A stretch of DNA of 64,000 bases from Phorcus lineatus (taxonomy: Eukaryota > Mollusca > Gastropoda > Trochida > Trochidae): the NCBI GenBank assembly GCA_921293015.1, contig OV121089.1, forward strand, positions 39,790,520 to 39,854,519, read 5' to 3'. Under the pieces are notes generated by a model that was not told the DNA's origin, ran no database searches, and saw only the letters and a list, made by a program, of their open reading frames with translations. Position 1 is the stretch's first letter. The number at the start of each line of letters is the position of its first letter. The position numbers and the translations under genes are program-made. This document shows, piece after piece, positions 24,597-37,800 of this stretch.

Positions 24597-25309
24597 TTAA
24601 ACATATTTTATTCATTTCAAAGAAAAGGAAATGGATTGGCAAACAAGCAGGAAGCTTATATTAATGCCGCTCCAATACAAATTATATTTTGAAACCATCA
24701 AATATACAACACAAAGTTATGACAAACCAATACGATGTACAGTTGAAACACAATTCGGTTAAGATATTCAATATTACAAAGGCAATTTCTTCACGCTAAC
24801 TTAGAGATAAAAAATTTCAACTCATTTCTTATCAAATATAGAGAAGTGGATGATAAAATGGTAAACAGATTGTTCAATAGCCGTGTTGTCAATATCAGAT
24901 AACTCATTATTTCCTTATAAAATTGTGTAGAATAACAATACATTTCTTAGAAGTGAGTAATTTGGACATACGAGTATATAATGTGATGTATCTTTGTAGA
25001 CTGCGCCACATGAACATGTCTCTCAAATTTATGAAAATTTAGATCGCTACATCCTAAACGAAGTCTGCAATTGGTAACTTGACAAAATCAATTTCCGTTA
25101 TTCAGATCAAATCCAAACGATTTTCCTAGCATAGAGGTTACTTTCTCAGTAAACATTTTCTGGGATTCTAAATTTTTTAAGTAATTTGGTAAAGCATTCC
25201 AAAGATCAATTGTACTTGTAAGGAATGATTTTGAATAAGCAGATGTTCTAATTTGAATCAGATGTTCTAATTTGAATATATTGAATGTTTCGGTTGTGGA
25301 TGATACCAC
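24597..25309 (-). pseudogene. 3' end of a non-LTR (LINE) retrotransposon, decayed
   Basis: The minus-strand frame at 25088-25309 reads RTSAYSKSFLTSTIDLWNAL followed by PNYLKN, the typical ending of LINE reverse transcriptases (R-T...SF...LWN-LP). Further downstream, in shifted frames, RLRLGCSDLNFHKF and a CSCGAVYKDTSHYILVCPNY stretch match the Cys/His-type tail common in CR1/L2/Jockey-like LINEs. AATAAA-type signals follow near 24600. A 19-bp direct duplication at 25240-25277 and several frameshifts break the frame. Only the last quarter of the element remains, the usual 5'-truncated state. Confidence 0.82.
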
Positions 25310-25613
25310 TATAAAGGGGGCCTCTGATTTGAACTTAAAACATCAATGGTCAAAGGATCTCAAACTTGGAGAACTTTACAATACCTGAACCCTAAGGCCA
25401 AAATAAAGGTCAAAGAAGCTCTTTGAAGATCTTACAAAATGTTGTCAATAACAGGTTTTAACAATTTTCTTTGTAATAACAAAATTATGAATTAAATTCA
25501 ATGACCGTTGATTTTTCTGTCATACTTATCAATGAAGCTGGAACTGGCCTCTGTTTAGTCTTACATTGGAATAGAAGGAAAGAGCTATTGGTGGAGGGCG
25601 AACAATTCATCAT

Positions 25614-25775
25614 GAGGAAGACAAGGTTTTCTGGATAACAACTTCTTAATAATGAAATTCATGATGTTTCTTAATCCTTCATCGGGTGGATTGAAGGAGT
25701 AAGCACTAAGCATATACTCCAAAATTTCATAAATTTCACAATAAAAGAGTTGCTATCCAGAATCTTGTCTTCCTT
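25614..25775. repeat. foldback with about 50-bp arms, possibly from a Penelope-like element
   Basis: The left arm AGGAAGACAAGGTTTTCTGG (and on through ATAACAACTTC) pairs with the right arm ending CTATCCAGAATCTTGTCTTC. The pairing extends through TGAAATTCATGA on the left and TCATAAATTTCACA on the right. At the centre is a small hairpin, CCTTCATCGGGTGGATTGAAGG. It resembles inverted sequences I associate with Penelope-like retroelements, but that link is from memory. Confidence 0.72.
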
Positions 25776-25859
25776 ATGCCTATCATTTTAATGCCAGTCA
25801 AAGACTTGAATTAATTTTGAGTTTTGACTGATCAAAGGGTTACTAATAGGCTGGTTTCT

Positions 25860-26425
25860 TTCAAAGAATAAAAACTGTTTACATAATGCAAAAGAGGACT
25901 TGACTCTTTGTGAGGCATGTGGCTGTATTTGCGACATGAGAAAGTGATATTTTTGCAACAGTATGATTAATTCATGTCATCACCATCCATGCTTTCAGTT
26001 GCCTTTGAGCTGTGTTCAGCATTGCTTGTTGTCAAAGAATAAAAACTGTTTTCATTGCACAATAGAGGACTGATATTTGAGGAGATCAGGAGGCTGCGGG
26101 CTCTACTCACATCATCTCAAACTGGTATTGCTGCATCAGTGTATTTCATATCAGTACCATTCATGCTTTCAGTTGACTTGTAGACTTTGAGCTTTATCAC
26201 AGAATAAAACTGTTCCTACTGCTCAACAGAGGACTAGGACTTTAGGTTGAATGACGTGACATGTGGCCCTGAGAATTATATGAACTCGCATTTTGCACTA
26301 AGATGCCCTCACAGCTCATATAATAATAATATAATGCAAGATTGCTATTCATATCAGTACCTTCCATGCTTCCAGTTGATTTCTGTAGACTTAGTAACTG
26401 CAGAAATGAACATAAAGTCCTCATA
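25860..26425. repeat. diverged tandem array of about 170 bp, three-plus copies
   Basis: AGAATAAAAACTGTT.. followed by AGAGGACT occurs at 25865, 26036 and 26201 (spacing 171 and 165). Each is followed by a ...CATGCTTTCAGTTG block (about 25990, 26165 and 26367). Confidence 0.75.
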
Positions 26426-28475
26426 AAACTGGTTTTAAATCCTGCTGTTCACAGGGATCAATACATGAGACAATTAAGTCAAATTTGAGGTTGATAGCGT
26501 AACCATTCATTTCCTTCTTGCACAGTGTCAGACACCTTGAACCTGATCTGAATGCCACTGATCCTGTGAGATTACAGTCTGCGGAAGATTGTCAAAGATT
26601 TGCCAGGCCGGGTCTGATTGTCAGTTCTTCTCACTGATTTTTCCAGGCCGACATCGACTCAGACGCTGAATAAACCTCAGATAAACTCTGACACATCTCC
26701 TCCTCCCCCGATGTAACCTTTATCTGGTGTAATTAGTTGCAAGCTCATCACAATACTACATGGACACCAATCTCCCCCAGTGTTCCTATGATTAAACAGC
26801 TGTCCGTGTAGACACTGTGTGTTTGGATAGTGTCATACAGTCTAATAGAAAAGCCACTCTACGCATCTAAGCCTGCTGATTCCTCGGGTAGCACCAAGTC
26901 CTGCTTGATTGGGCTTTGATCAGAGATGGCTGTCGGCTATAGACGGACAGGTAGTGGTGATTCTGATATTCTTGAAGAGGACTGCCTGTCAAACTTGCGC
27001 CTGGTAACGTGGAAGTTGGAGGAATTTGGTCAAACTTTGTCTGAAACCTCTCAGTACAAGTGTAGTAGCTGGTTATAACTAAGAAGAACGATGAAATTTG
27101 TCTGATGTTGGGTTTCAAGGTTTGGCTGAATTTCTGTTTCATTTTGGCTGTTAAATCAGGTTTGCTATACCAAAGATAAGTAAACATGGTTTAAAAATTT
27201 CAAATTCAATTTTGTCCTTCTACCCCTTGCTTAAATATCCTTTTATGGCAAGTTCTTGATTTTAATTCTTTGAACAGACAGAGTTTTTGGTGCAAGATGG
27301 ATTTTGTTATATTCTTATAAGATTGAAGCTGCAAACTTTGAGTTTGAAGGCTTTCAATTTTGACAGAATTCGGTCAGACACATTTCATACCAATATGTTT
27401 GAAATTCTTTGTTAAATCAAATTTTAAAGTTTGAAAATTTTTCATGAAGAATTACACCAATCTTATGATCTTAATTTTCTTTTCAAGAAATCTACCTTTC
27501 TAGTAAAAATGATAACTAAATCTGAGTGAAATGAGAAACTTATCTTTTTTACTCTACACTTACCCTGTAATTATAACAAAATTTTAAGCTTGACACTTTG
27601 ATCCCAAACAGAAGAGTGGAGTTAATCATAGAAGCATGTTAAATTGAAAGTGAAAAACTTATTTCAAATAAGCTATTCATAGATCAAAGGAGAATGAGAA
27701 AACCTATTAAAAAAATAGACACTATTTATTCAGACAATCTTGAAAATGTTTGATGTTGATGATTTTCTCCAGTTGAATTCAAGATCAAATGTGGTCAAAA
27801 GATGGAAATATAATTTTGTTAGGAAGTTTTCTAAAGTTAAATGTTTGATCATTCCACCAGCTGTGATTTGGCTATGCTTAAAGAGGGATGTCTGAGATAG
27901 AAAGCCAAATGATGCTAATTGTAATATTTCACTGTCCACTAACCCTTACAATGTGTGAACTTCAAAATTTGAACTTTGAAAGTTTTTACTTTGACAGATT
28001 GATCAATACACAAATTGATAAAGGATAAGAAAGAGTTTCATGAAATGCTAATTGATAACAATAGACTATGCAAGAATAATTAGGTGGAGGAACAGGGTTT
28101 ACCATCAAAGTCTTGATTACCAATGCCATCCAACCCCATGAAAAATGAAATTTGGTCGAATAAATAAATTTAATTCCCAATTTCGACTAAGAATTTCTCT
28201 ATAATATAGCAAAAACTCTCATCAAAGGTAAATGACCTCAAGAAAAAATAAAACCAGGTTAATTATTGATTTGTTCCATAATTATCAGCATCTGCTGGAT
28301 ATGTGATAAAATGCATATTTTGGGCAAGCTATTGGACCACATGGCTACATTGTAGCACAGCATTACATTTCCTGGCCAATATCATGGAGCAGCTATTGAT
28401 TATAGGACAAAACAATAGCCTAGTGGCACACACTTCCTGCCAGATATACATCAAACCCTTAATGATGCTGAGGTA
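26426..28475. other. no gene seen; low-level repetition
   Basis: The minus-strand 106-codon frame at 26867-27187 has no domain I recognise. Between 27300 and 28020 related phrases (AACTTTGAGTTTGAA, GAACTTTGAAAGTTT, TTTGACAGATT) hint at an old degenerate repeat. Confidence 0.35.
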
Positions 28476-28478
28476 ACT

Positions 28479-28753
28479 GGACCACTGATAGTTTCTACCT
28501 TGTCTTGTAGAAACAGAAATGAATGTATTTTTCAAATTGGTTCTATGTTAACATTTATCACAGACACACATGCACAAACAAAAAAGTTTGTTTCTACAAA
28601 AAATATCTGGATTACTGATAGTTTGTACCATGTCTAGTTGAAATGGGAATGAATGTGTTAAAAACAGTATTTTTTAAATTGTATGTTATCATTTTATCAA
28701 AAGTTTAAACACAAAAACAAAAAACACAAACAAGTTTGTCCCTACAAATAATA
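28479..28753. repeat. tandem duplication of about 130 bp
   Basis: ACTGATAGTTTSTACCWTGTCT starts at about 28483 and 28613. Each copy ends with ACAAAC...AAGTTTGTYYCTACAAA. Two copies with moderate divergence. Confidence 0.78.
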
Positions 28754-28823
28754 TTTTTTCTTAGTGTGACGAACGTCTTAGATGCTAAAAGATAAATGAA
28801 AAACCGTTTTTCTTATTCCTTAA

Positions 28824-28852
28824 GAAATATATCCGTGGTTTGGATATATTTC
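28824..28852. repeat. perfect 11-bp hairpin
   Basis: GAAATATATCC and GGATATATTTC flank a 7-base loop. Too AT-rich and too short to call a terminator or a miRNA. Confidence 0.6.
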
Positions 28853-28869
28853 CCTCACACGTCCTGTGA

Positions 28870-30790
28870 CAATACAAGTTACAGCTGGAGAGACTGTATC
28901 AATCTTCGCATAATGCTAAAGCCACTGTATAAACAAGAATAAATTAGTTGCTTAGAATCATTAGCCTGTTTGTTGTGTACATGTTTGTTGTGTATCAACA
29001 TGGAAAATATCAATTACATATAAATAGTTAAAGACATTTAATGTCCTTCAAAAGAGTGTTGTCGGTTTCAGGTCAGCCATGTTAGTGTTTTGAAATAACG
29101 ATGTTAATATGAAATAATTGCAATAGCTGTATCTGTAATATGTGATGATAGAAATAAGATAAATATACGTAATGATAGAATATCAACAAACTTACATATA
29201 GTTAATGATAAGGTTAATCGGCAATGCCTTGTCATTCTGTACAAATGCTTTTCTCAATCTGGCACTAATAAATGACTTCATTTCTAAATGTTTTTTCTTT
29301 GAGTCAATGAACTTTTTTGTCAAGGTAAAAGTGTTAAATAACTAAATCTTACACTCAATAACATGCTTCAAGTGACTTTCGAAATAACAAACAAGCTCTC
29401 TCTCTATTCATATCTTGTGAACTGAGAAGGTATTTAATTATCCAGTCTGATTAAAATATATCTATATTTCAAACAAAGTGCTACAATATTATTATTTTCA
29501 TATCATCATAAAGAACAAATAAATATATCCATTTCCATTCATAATTTGCACATATACGCAACAAAACAAAACATGTGGATATCATGCGACAAACGTCATG
29601 AAAAGGCGATTATCAAAGTCTGTTTTCACTTGTTATATAGCCACCGACCTTTAATTGGAAATTCCTTCTAAACCTATTGTCATTGTTGGTTATATTTTAT
29701 AAATAATAAATTGCCTTCAATTCCATATATAATTTGAATATATATACAAAACAAATTACATGATTTATAAAGTTTGAAATAAAGACAATTTTCATTATGT
29801 GTGAGTGAATTTTTCAGCAGGGATATCACTGTGACGCCAGCACCTATCACCTGCCTACTTCCGTAATTTATATTTTTTGATATGGTGTAGCCTTATGAAA
29901 TTCATTTTGAAATAAAGAGCAATGAATTAGCTTCATTTCTGTATAAACTCGTAATTTGCTTATGCAAGCTCTGTAATAAAATCATTTGAAGTTTGAATTA
30001 TTGACAATTCTTTTATAATTGTAAAATTCCTTCTAGACATATTTATATAACATTTTTTATATTGCTGTCAAGAGTAACTAATCCTCTTCATTTTCATATT
30101 GACTTTGCGCATGCGCTCTCAGAATTTATGGAGTAACGGCGTCCGAAGTAAAATAAAGTTTACTACGGCTATAGAAACCATTCAAGAGATGACAGAAATT
30201 TCATTCAAAATGACAGATTATCATCCACTTGTTATTTGTAACATTAAGAATTAGTCTTGTAAAGACATCATCATAATGTTAAAACAGTCTCGTCTCACGG
30301 CGCTGGAAAATTCAGCCACTGGGCCAAAACTGGTCAAAATGATATTCAGCAACCTTATGAGTTATGATATACAACTGACTAGTAATCTTTCTCTACAAAA
30401 TCTTTTTAGAATAAGATTTTTGTTGCCTGTTGAATTATTGATAACTCCAAATCTGCAAGAATCGTGTTTGGGATCAATGTTCCACAAAAAATGTCTAAGA
30501 TATTGATTTTCTATTTGTAGCGCCATGAGAATGTTTGCAAACATGGAAATAAGCCATGATATAAATATGCACTGTTATCAAGGAAGACCTGACATCACCT
30601 GAGAGTGATTTTATTTGACAGAAGTAACGGATCCTTATCTGGGGAGTTGTATGAGAACAAACACAGAGATGAGTTGTCTCACACACACTGCCAGCAGGTC
30701 TCATACAAGGCTCTTGTGTCTCTTGATTGTTGTGCTTGTATCATTACAATAAAAGGACTTAACACAGCAACTGTCAAATTCATAAGTACA
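28870..30790. other. no gene seen; weak old repeats
   Basis: Phrases of the type CATAATTTGCACATATACGC, recurring loosely near 29540, 29730 and 29950, suggest a degenerate repeat. A GC-richer spot at 30105-30150 contains TGCGCATGCGC. No exon is recognised. Confidence 0.3.
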
Positions 30791-30794
30791 CATC

Positions 30795-30990
30795 AATGTA
30801 GACTAAAATTTAGTCTATGAAAAATTTTGATAATTTACTGTTCCTTCCTCATAATATTTTTTTTCATTGGGCTCCTAATTTCATAGTGTATTCAGTCAAT
30901 CTAGACTTGCTGAATGTGGACCTAGACTGTATATAAAAGGCTCCTTCATATACACAGTCATGAAGCAGGACTAACATCAATGCTGAGTGA
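30795..30990 (+). repeat. dispersed repeat, copy 2 (partner at 10143-10335)
   Basis: The plus strand here matches the minus strand of 10143-10335 from TAGTCTATGAAAAATTTT to CATGAAGCAGGACTAA. Confidence 0.7.
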
Positions 30991-30994
30991 TCAG

Positions 30995-33990
30995 TTTCCA
31001 GCAATAACAGCTAGTTAACCAGTGAAATAACCCAGGATTTGCAACTGGCTACAGATATTGCTATCTGCAATAGTCTTGACCCCATAGGCAAACAAGAGAA
31101 CTAGAGAGCCATCATTGTTAGTGTATCCTATGAACAATCTTATATATTATGTGCAAAATGTTGTCTTATAAATAACAAGTCTAGAATAAAATCCATTAAT
31201 TAAAAAAAAGTACAAATATGCTGTCCATTTATTCATAAATTCTTCATACAAAGACCTGTTATTCGGCTAGGCCTCTCCTATTGATCCAGTTCATTATCAT
31301 TTCATATCATATTTCATAATTCATGAATAATTCTCTAACTAAATCAAATTTCATGTATGCTGCAGATTTTTTAAAAACTTCCACATCCCCAATTAAACAA
31401 CCTACGATCTACTTTGGCCTCTCTAGCCCATCCCATTAATCAGTCTCAATGTCATTTGATAGATTTGTTCTTGAATCGACTGTTGACGTTAATTACTGAT
31501 AATGACCACGGCTTGACGACTTTTCATTAATCCATACCGGTCAAACAGTCTGTGCCAGGTTTAAATGAAGGGATATTTCCTAGCATAGGAGTATCATCAC
31601 AGCTTACTGAAATCTCTTCAGTAATCTGTCACATACCAACAAGATCTGATAACGTCTTCTCACGTTATATATAACCTGTGCAGACATCATAATCAAGGAT
31701 TTGAGGACAATTATAGATAATAGTTGCCTATATATTCTGTCTGAACACAAAAATAATTCCTTTATTGTGACGTGGATTATATGTATTACTGAATGGTAGA
31801 CAAATAGATGGTTACCAGTTGAGGAATATTTTCCAAAGTGATTTTGACAGTCAGACAGGAATTATTGTACTAAGAGTTATTCTGATTCTATGTTTGATTG
31901 TATTCATAAATTGACATGTTTCCAATAAATTGGAAATGACATGTGATGTTTTTTTTAATCTTGCATCTAATCAAATCTATCATTAAAAGATCCTTTTACA
32001 ATCAAACATGATGAAAAATAAGACAGAATATTCAGGACACGCCAAAAAATCCAATGACCACAATGAACTTATTCTCACATAGAAAACAAGGAACATCAAT
32101 ATTGAAATTAACAACCTACAAAAATTAATAAAAGAAATAAAAGTAATAGCAGATCATTAATAAATAACAAACCATTTTTCCGTAATGCTTTAACATATAC
32201 ATTTCAATAGGAGCTGTTGTAGAAATTTCATTTGAAGCATTCCATTGAAGCAAAGCATGTCTGAACTTAGTGTCTAATAGGACTACAAACCTTTAAATCA
32301 TTGCAAAATATCAAATTATATATTCTCAATTCTGAACCAACTGAACACCATGATATTTTGATATACTTTTCACTATAAATCCACTGGTTTTGTAAAATGA
32401 ATAAAGGCTATAAAGCCAGAGAAAGCCACAACACTTCATTTCATGAAAAGTCTGTCCAATGGTGTACCAAATGTCAATGCCAATAACGTGAGTTGTCAAT
32501 GAATGGCTATTTCAATACATGATGTCCATTTCAAAGTGAATGGTACATCTCCCATCTCAACAATCTCTCTGTTGTTCTCAAAATAGTCAAACAAATTACT
32601 TTAGCATCTGAAAACAGCTCAATTGCCACTAGCCCAAATCAACTTAAGACTTAGCACTGAGCCGACCATTACTGCAGCAATGTAAAGGTTCTTAAGAGAC
32701 CCAAGGGAACCCTGACTGGTCACTTGGGTCATTTGATAGGCACTGACCTCAGTTGGTTATCAACTGACCGTTTCTCAGTTGTGATGATCATCGATTATAG
32801 ATATGGATTAATGTCATCGATTTTATATTGAATCTTTATTGCAGAGTTTTTGAATGATGTAAATATGCTTGATGTGTTGAGTTGAGTTCATTAAATTGTA
32901 GAATATTTCACTTATGTTTGTATTTAACCTCTCCTACTTTGAGTTTCTTCCTTATTAGCTAGAGATTATTATTTTTATCAGTCATTGCCTTGAGTAATGT
33001 TAGAATCTGAATGATTCAAATGAACATGTCACAGTGGTAAAATTTGTCCATCCTGACCAAGGCTTAATAAACTCTCAGAGAGACTTTTCTCAAGGGTAAT
33101 GCATACAAATGACTGCAATAAATCAAACATTCCACTGGAATTTTGATTGGGGTCAAAATTGGTCAGGGGCTGTCAGTCGCGGCTTTGTATACTTGGTGAT
33201 GACCCTAAACCCTCAGTGCATCATATCAGATAGTAAAACTGGAGCATGGAGGTTAGTATCAAAAGTGTGGCTATGTTTGTCAGGAAAACCTGCTGGAATA
33301 TGCAGCTGATAGAAAGTGAAATGATTTGGACATTTATGTCCAACAAAAAATCAACAATGAAATATTTGATACAGAAAGTGACAGCCATTGCATTATTTCC
33401 TCATCAATAGATGTCCTGCAGTATCATTTTACTTTGAGTTTCTCGCACAAATAGAAAAACAAAAAAATACAAACATAGATATGAAATCAAAATAATTCAG
33501 CCCAATAGATATGGCAGAGATATGAATTCAGTGGACTAAGCTTCATTAAATGCCTTGAACCAACAAATCAAAGTGATAGAACACAACTGACCAAATCCCA
33601 ATCACATGTCCAACACCAAGTCAAAGACCGTAACATATAGATAATCCATACCACTGATTGAGATAGGATTTACACAAGAGCTTTGATTTGTTTGTTCCTA
33701 TCAACAATGGTGTCAGAACCAATAGCACCAGATTGTGTGATGAATGTTTGTGTTGATTGGTCACCTCTCTTAGGTCAATATAATTACTGCTTGAACTTTC
33801 ATACACTTTCTTTACACTCCATAGGGACAAAGATTACCCTAATATGACCGACAGATAAAAATGATAGATTTATTAAAGGACATATAGATTGCATATAAAG
33901 GTAAGAACAAAGAATACATTGTGACATATTGCAGAGTTATATCTTTGTACTCATTGTCCTCAACAATTGTATTATTTAAACACCCAATTT
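30995..33990. other. no gene seen
   Basis: Three kilobases of AT-rich sequence without a recognisable frame. A short 8-bp-arm hairpin (GACCCAAG...CTTGGGTC) lies at 32698-32732. Confidence 0.35.
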
Positions 33991-33998
33991 GTGCCTAT

Positions 33999-34115
33999 TA
34001 GTGAGTGAGTAATTGTTAAGCATCACTTTGGCAATATTTCAGGGATTGGTGGCTTGTGTCTATTACCCACGCACATGCTTGAAACATTTTCACATCAAGA
34101 CTACCACAGCAATCT
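33999..34115 (+). mobile_element. possible fragment of a gastropod GTGAGTGAG-type repeat
   Basis: GTGAGTGAGTAATTG followed by GGCAATATTTCAGGGAT resembles the start of a repeat very common in abalone and related gastropods (GTGAGTGAGTTT...GCAATATTCCAG). The comparison is from memory, and the copy is degenerate. Confidence 0.35.
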
Positions 34116-34883
34116 TCTTCCTACTGGTTTGTTCACAAATACACTGCTTTCTCGACCACTTGATTCAAAGCTAATACATCAGGGTATACATAGGTATTAT
34201 TTTCATATTGATTATCAATTATCAAATTTTGTCATTAATGCAATCTTTTGTGGCTGATGCCGAAATAAAACTTCAAAGCCAGTTCAAAAAGCCTCACAGC
34301 ATGAACATATAAGCATCATTAACTTTTTCCAAACACAACAAGTGAAATACATTTTGCCCCTTGGTTGTAGAGTCGATTTTTAATTGGTCAAGCCTACCTT
34401 ACTACCAAGGTTGCAAAACAACAACAAAAGCTTTCAATGAAAAGAATATTCCGCCCCATAAATTACATTATTATGAGGCTATCAGAACACCATATTGTTG
34501 TTGTCATACATATCACTGCAGAGTTAGGGTTTCACATCATGACACAGCAGAGAGATATAAGAATATTTTAAGGGTGGAACAACTTCTATATAATTTTACG
34601 ATAGCAATGTTTCGCTTGAGATTCTTAAACTATTTTCAAGGTTAGGAAACTATATCATAATGTTGGTATTGTGAAAATAAGGAAGTTGATCGTTTATAAG
34701 ATACACTTATCTTTCTTAAACTGCAAACTTCTAGACTGCCACTCAAACGGTTCATGAATTGTTACTCATAAGAAAAAATTAGTTTTTTCTCGAAGAGGAG
34801 CTGATGTAACCTGAAAATGTTATGAAGATATTGGTCAGTAGCAATACGAAAGATTTGTAATGAACCAATCAAATAAGCACTAC
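34116..34883. other. intron of the metallopeptidase gene; nothing recognised
   Basis: This lies just downstream, in gene direction, of exon B. No exon with the expected HExxH motif is seen here. Confidence 0.4.
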
Positions 34884-37800
34884 CTGTAGGCGCTGTCGTC
34901 CATGTACTTCCTGCGGTTGATCTTGCGACAGTCCGTGAGACGTGGGTATACCTCGTCTATAGTCTCCGCCCAGGTGTGGAGGTTACCTGTCCCGAACAGA
35001 GCTAGACCTCCTCCTCCTGCAGATAAAACACAACTAATCAACATGTCAGCCTCCTAAAGCACATGGACATAAATAGAGGATATTATATGAGTGTCCATGA
35101 CATACTATGTTTACGACACAAGTGCTTAATATTACTATTTCCCGAGCGAGAGCGAGGGACATACTGATATAAAGGCACGAGTGTCCTAAACATTGTATGT
35201 CATGGGCATGAATATGATATTCTGTTTATTACTGAGGTCAGAAATCAGAGAAACTAATCAAAATCAACATCCAAGAAAAGGCATCGGCACATTTAGAACA
35301 AAACGTCATTTTGACGTGACATCACAATGAAAAGTGATATTTTGCCCTAGGGCATCGTATGAAAAATATTACCCCAGATAACTAATAATCATCTAAGTAT
35401 AAGGTCTTTGTAGGTGTGTATAGAACTTGAATAAAATCGAAAGAGCATAAGGATTGTCTGAATGCATGTTTGATTAATTTGGTCTGAAATATGATTGAAT
35501 CTGCCCACTACAAATGCCACAATATCTTTTTTTTAGTACATATACAAGCATACAAATGAATACAGTGTAAAAATCTAACTTGTCGGTAAAGAAATAGTAG
35601 AAATATTAAAACAGTTCCTCATTTTTACTCACTAGAAAAATACTGACAGACAGATTTTTAAAATCACTTTTCATTCAATGTTAAGAACCCTTGATGGATA
35701 CAAGTGTCAACGGCAAAAAAAAACCCAACAAATATATCTGACCATTGAAAAGGCTTCAAGGTATTATTTCAAATGATTGTACTTTTGGCCATGAGGCCTC
35801 AAATACTGAATAAATTTCTTCTTCTTCTTCTTCATATCACAACCTGACATGAGTGATTTCATGTCAAAATTAAAGGTGTGAATATAAATGAGAAAATTAC
35901 TTCTTAAAACGTGTAACCATAATACTTAGGATTATAATAAAAGATCAAAACTCAACATGAAATTGAATAATAACAAATTGCATAATGTGTATACATAATA
36001 ATTCAGTTGTTGACAATAAAACCATTTGAAAGATTTATGAGTTCTACAAAATCATTTTACATAATTTTCAATTAAAGCAATCAATGTTATAAGAGACTTG
36101 GCTGTTTTAACATAACGTAAATCAAGGCCTGCAAATACATGAAATTTGACAAATGAAATTTTTTTCACATTTGGATTAATTTTTCTGCAATAAAATGCAA
36201 TTTGGTAATGAGTTTCTTGCTTAATGGGATTTCTTTATTGCAATAACATGCAATTTGATACATATTTATACATTTCTTGGATAAATGGATTAATAAATTA
36301 ATAATAAAACAAAAAGATATGATTGAGATTAATAATGATATAGCAAGTTTGGCAGAAACACTTTCATATTCTCTACTAAGTCTTTGTTTAATATTTCAAA
36401 TATTTGAATTTCTTCTACATTACTAAGTTTTCATTTCTGACAAGGACAACACCGTTAACTTTCATTACACAAACTCAAATCCACAAAACAAAAAGTTTTT
36501 CCACCTCCTATTTTCATCACCAGTTGCAATAATTAGACCTACGCAATTAGTTCAATGGTGTTATGGGATATCAAAAGAAAAAGAAGTGGAATCTGCCAGG
36601 GTGTTATCTATCACCTCTAATCATATCATCTGCCAAATCAATTTGATTGAGGAGGTCTTATTTCTCCGAATTGATGCCACTAATGTACATCTCAATATTG
36701 TTCTCACCAAACCTTTGATGTGGTGAGAATTGAGCAATATTCAACATCTGACATCCCTCTCCGACAGTCATCTCAAAGGTCTGTCTAGCCACTCATAATA
36801 TTGCAATGTGAATTACCGGTAAACATTTTTCAAAGTCTAATATATCACTCATTCCTGGTCATACAGGCCTATTTTTTAGATATGATATATATATGACTCG
36901 TAGATATATATGACAAGTTGGCAAAATTTGACAATACCAAAAACATCAAATATCACTTAAGTTTGGACAGTGCTAGTCCTGCAGCTTTTAAGAACTTTGA
37001 CCCTCACACTGCAGATATGGAATATGAACAAAACCTTCCTTTTTCTGAAATAATCTCAGTGTTGACATGATTGGGGTCCAAAACTCTTCTTTCGCAAGGC
37101 TCTGCAAGAAAGACATCGAGAAGGGTGGCAGACAGGTTTGCTAGTGGAGGGTTCATTTACCTTTACCCTTTATCATCACTCATCATTCTCACCAGATGAA
37201 GCTGGTACAACATGGTAGTCAACCAAAAGACTACTGGCTTGGTGTGATAGAGCTAGTTCAGTTATCATGAAGTCTCGATTATGTTTTCTGTACAATCTTC
37301 TGTGGCATTAATATATGATGTAGGTCCCAAAGGGAAACAAAATGGCAGCTATCTCAGCATCAGAAGACTTTGGATAACTGTCTTAAGTTTTTATGAAGTC
37401 TTGATTCAATCTTCTGTAATATCAGTCATCGCTCTCAACAGATGAGCCTGATCCCCCAAAGATTTGACATGGCAGAAGACTATTAAGTGTGGTACCAATA
37501 GTTGAGGAATTTGGAAGTCTTTCACAAAACTTCAGTATCATCAGTCAGTGCACTTTGAGATGAAATGAGTTAGTATCTGAAACGCCCTCGAAGTAGAGAA
37601 TGTTTCACACGAATTCCAGCAGCATGTATTATTTCAAGCCTGTTCCATTTCAAGGTTAACAAAACCTGAATAAAACTTTATTGCCCAAGGGTTTTTTTAA
37701 CATCAAACAGAACATGACACAAGATTTATATTATAAATATGATTCTTAAAGGGCCACTGTGACTTTGCATTAAAGAGACACTTCATGATTTTCATGTTAT

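Noticed and set aside
1-34883. Search for the HExxH exon of the metallopeptidase on the minus strand
   Set aside because: I checked occurrences of YTCRTG by eye for the preceding RTGNCCNAR pattern, and none fitted. A split codon or an oversight is possible.
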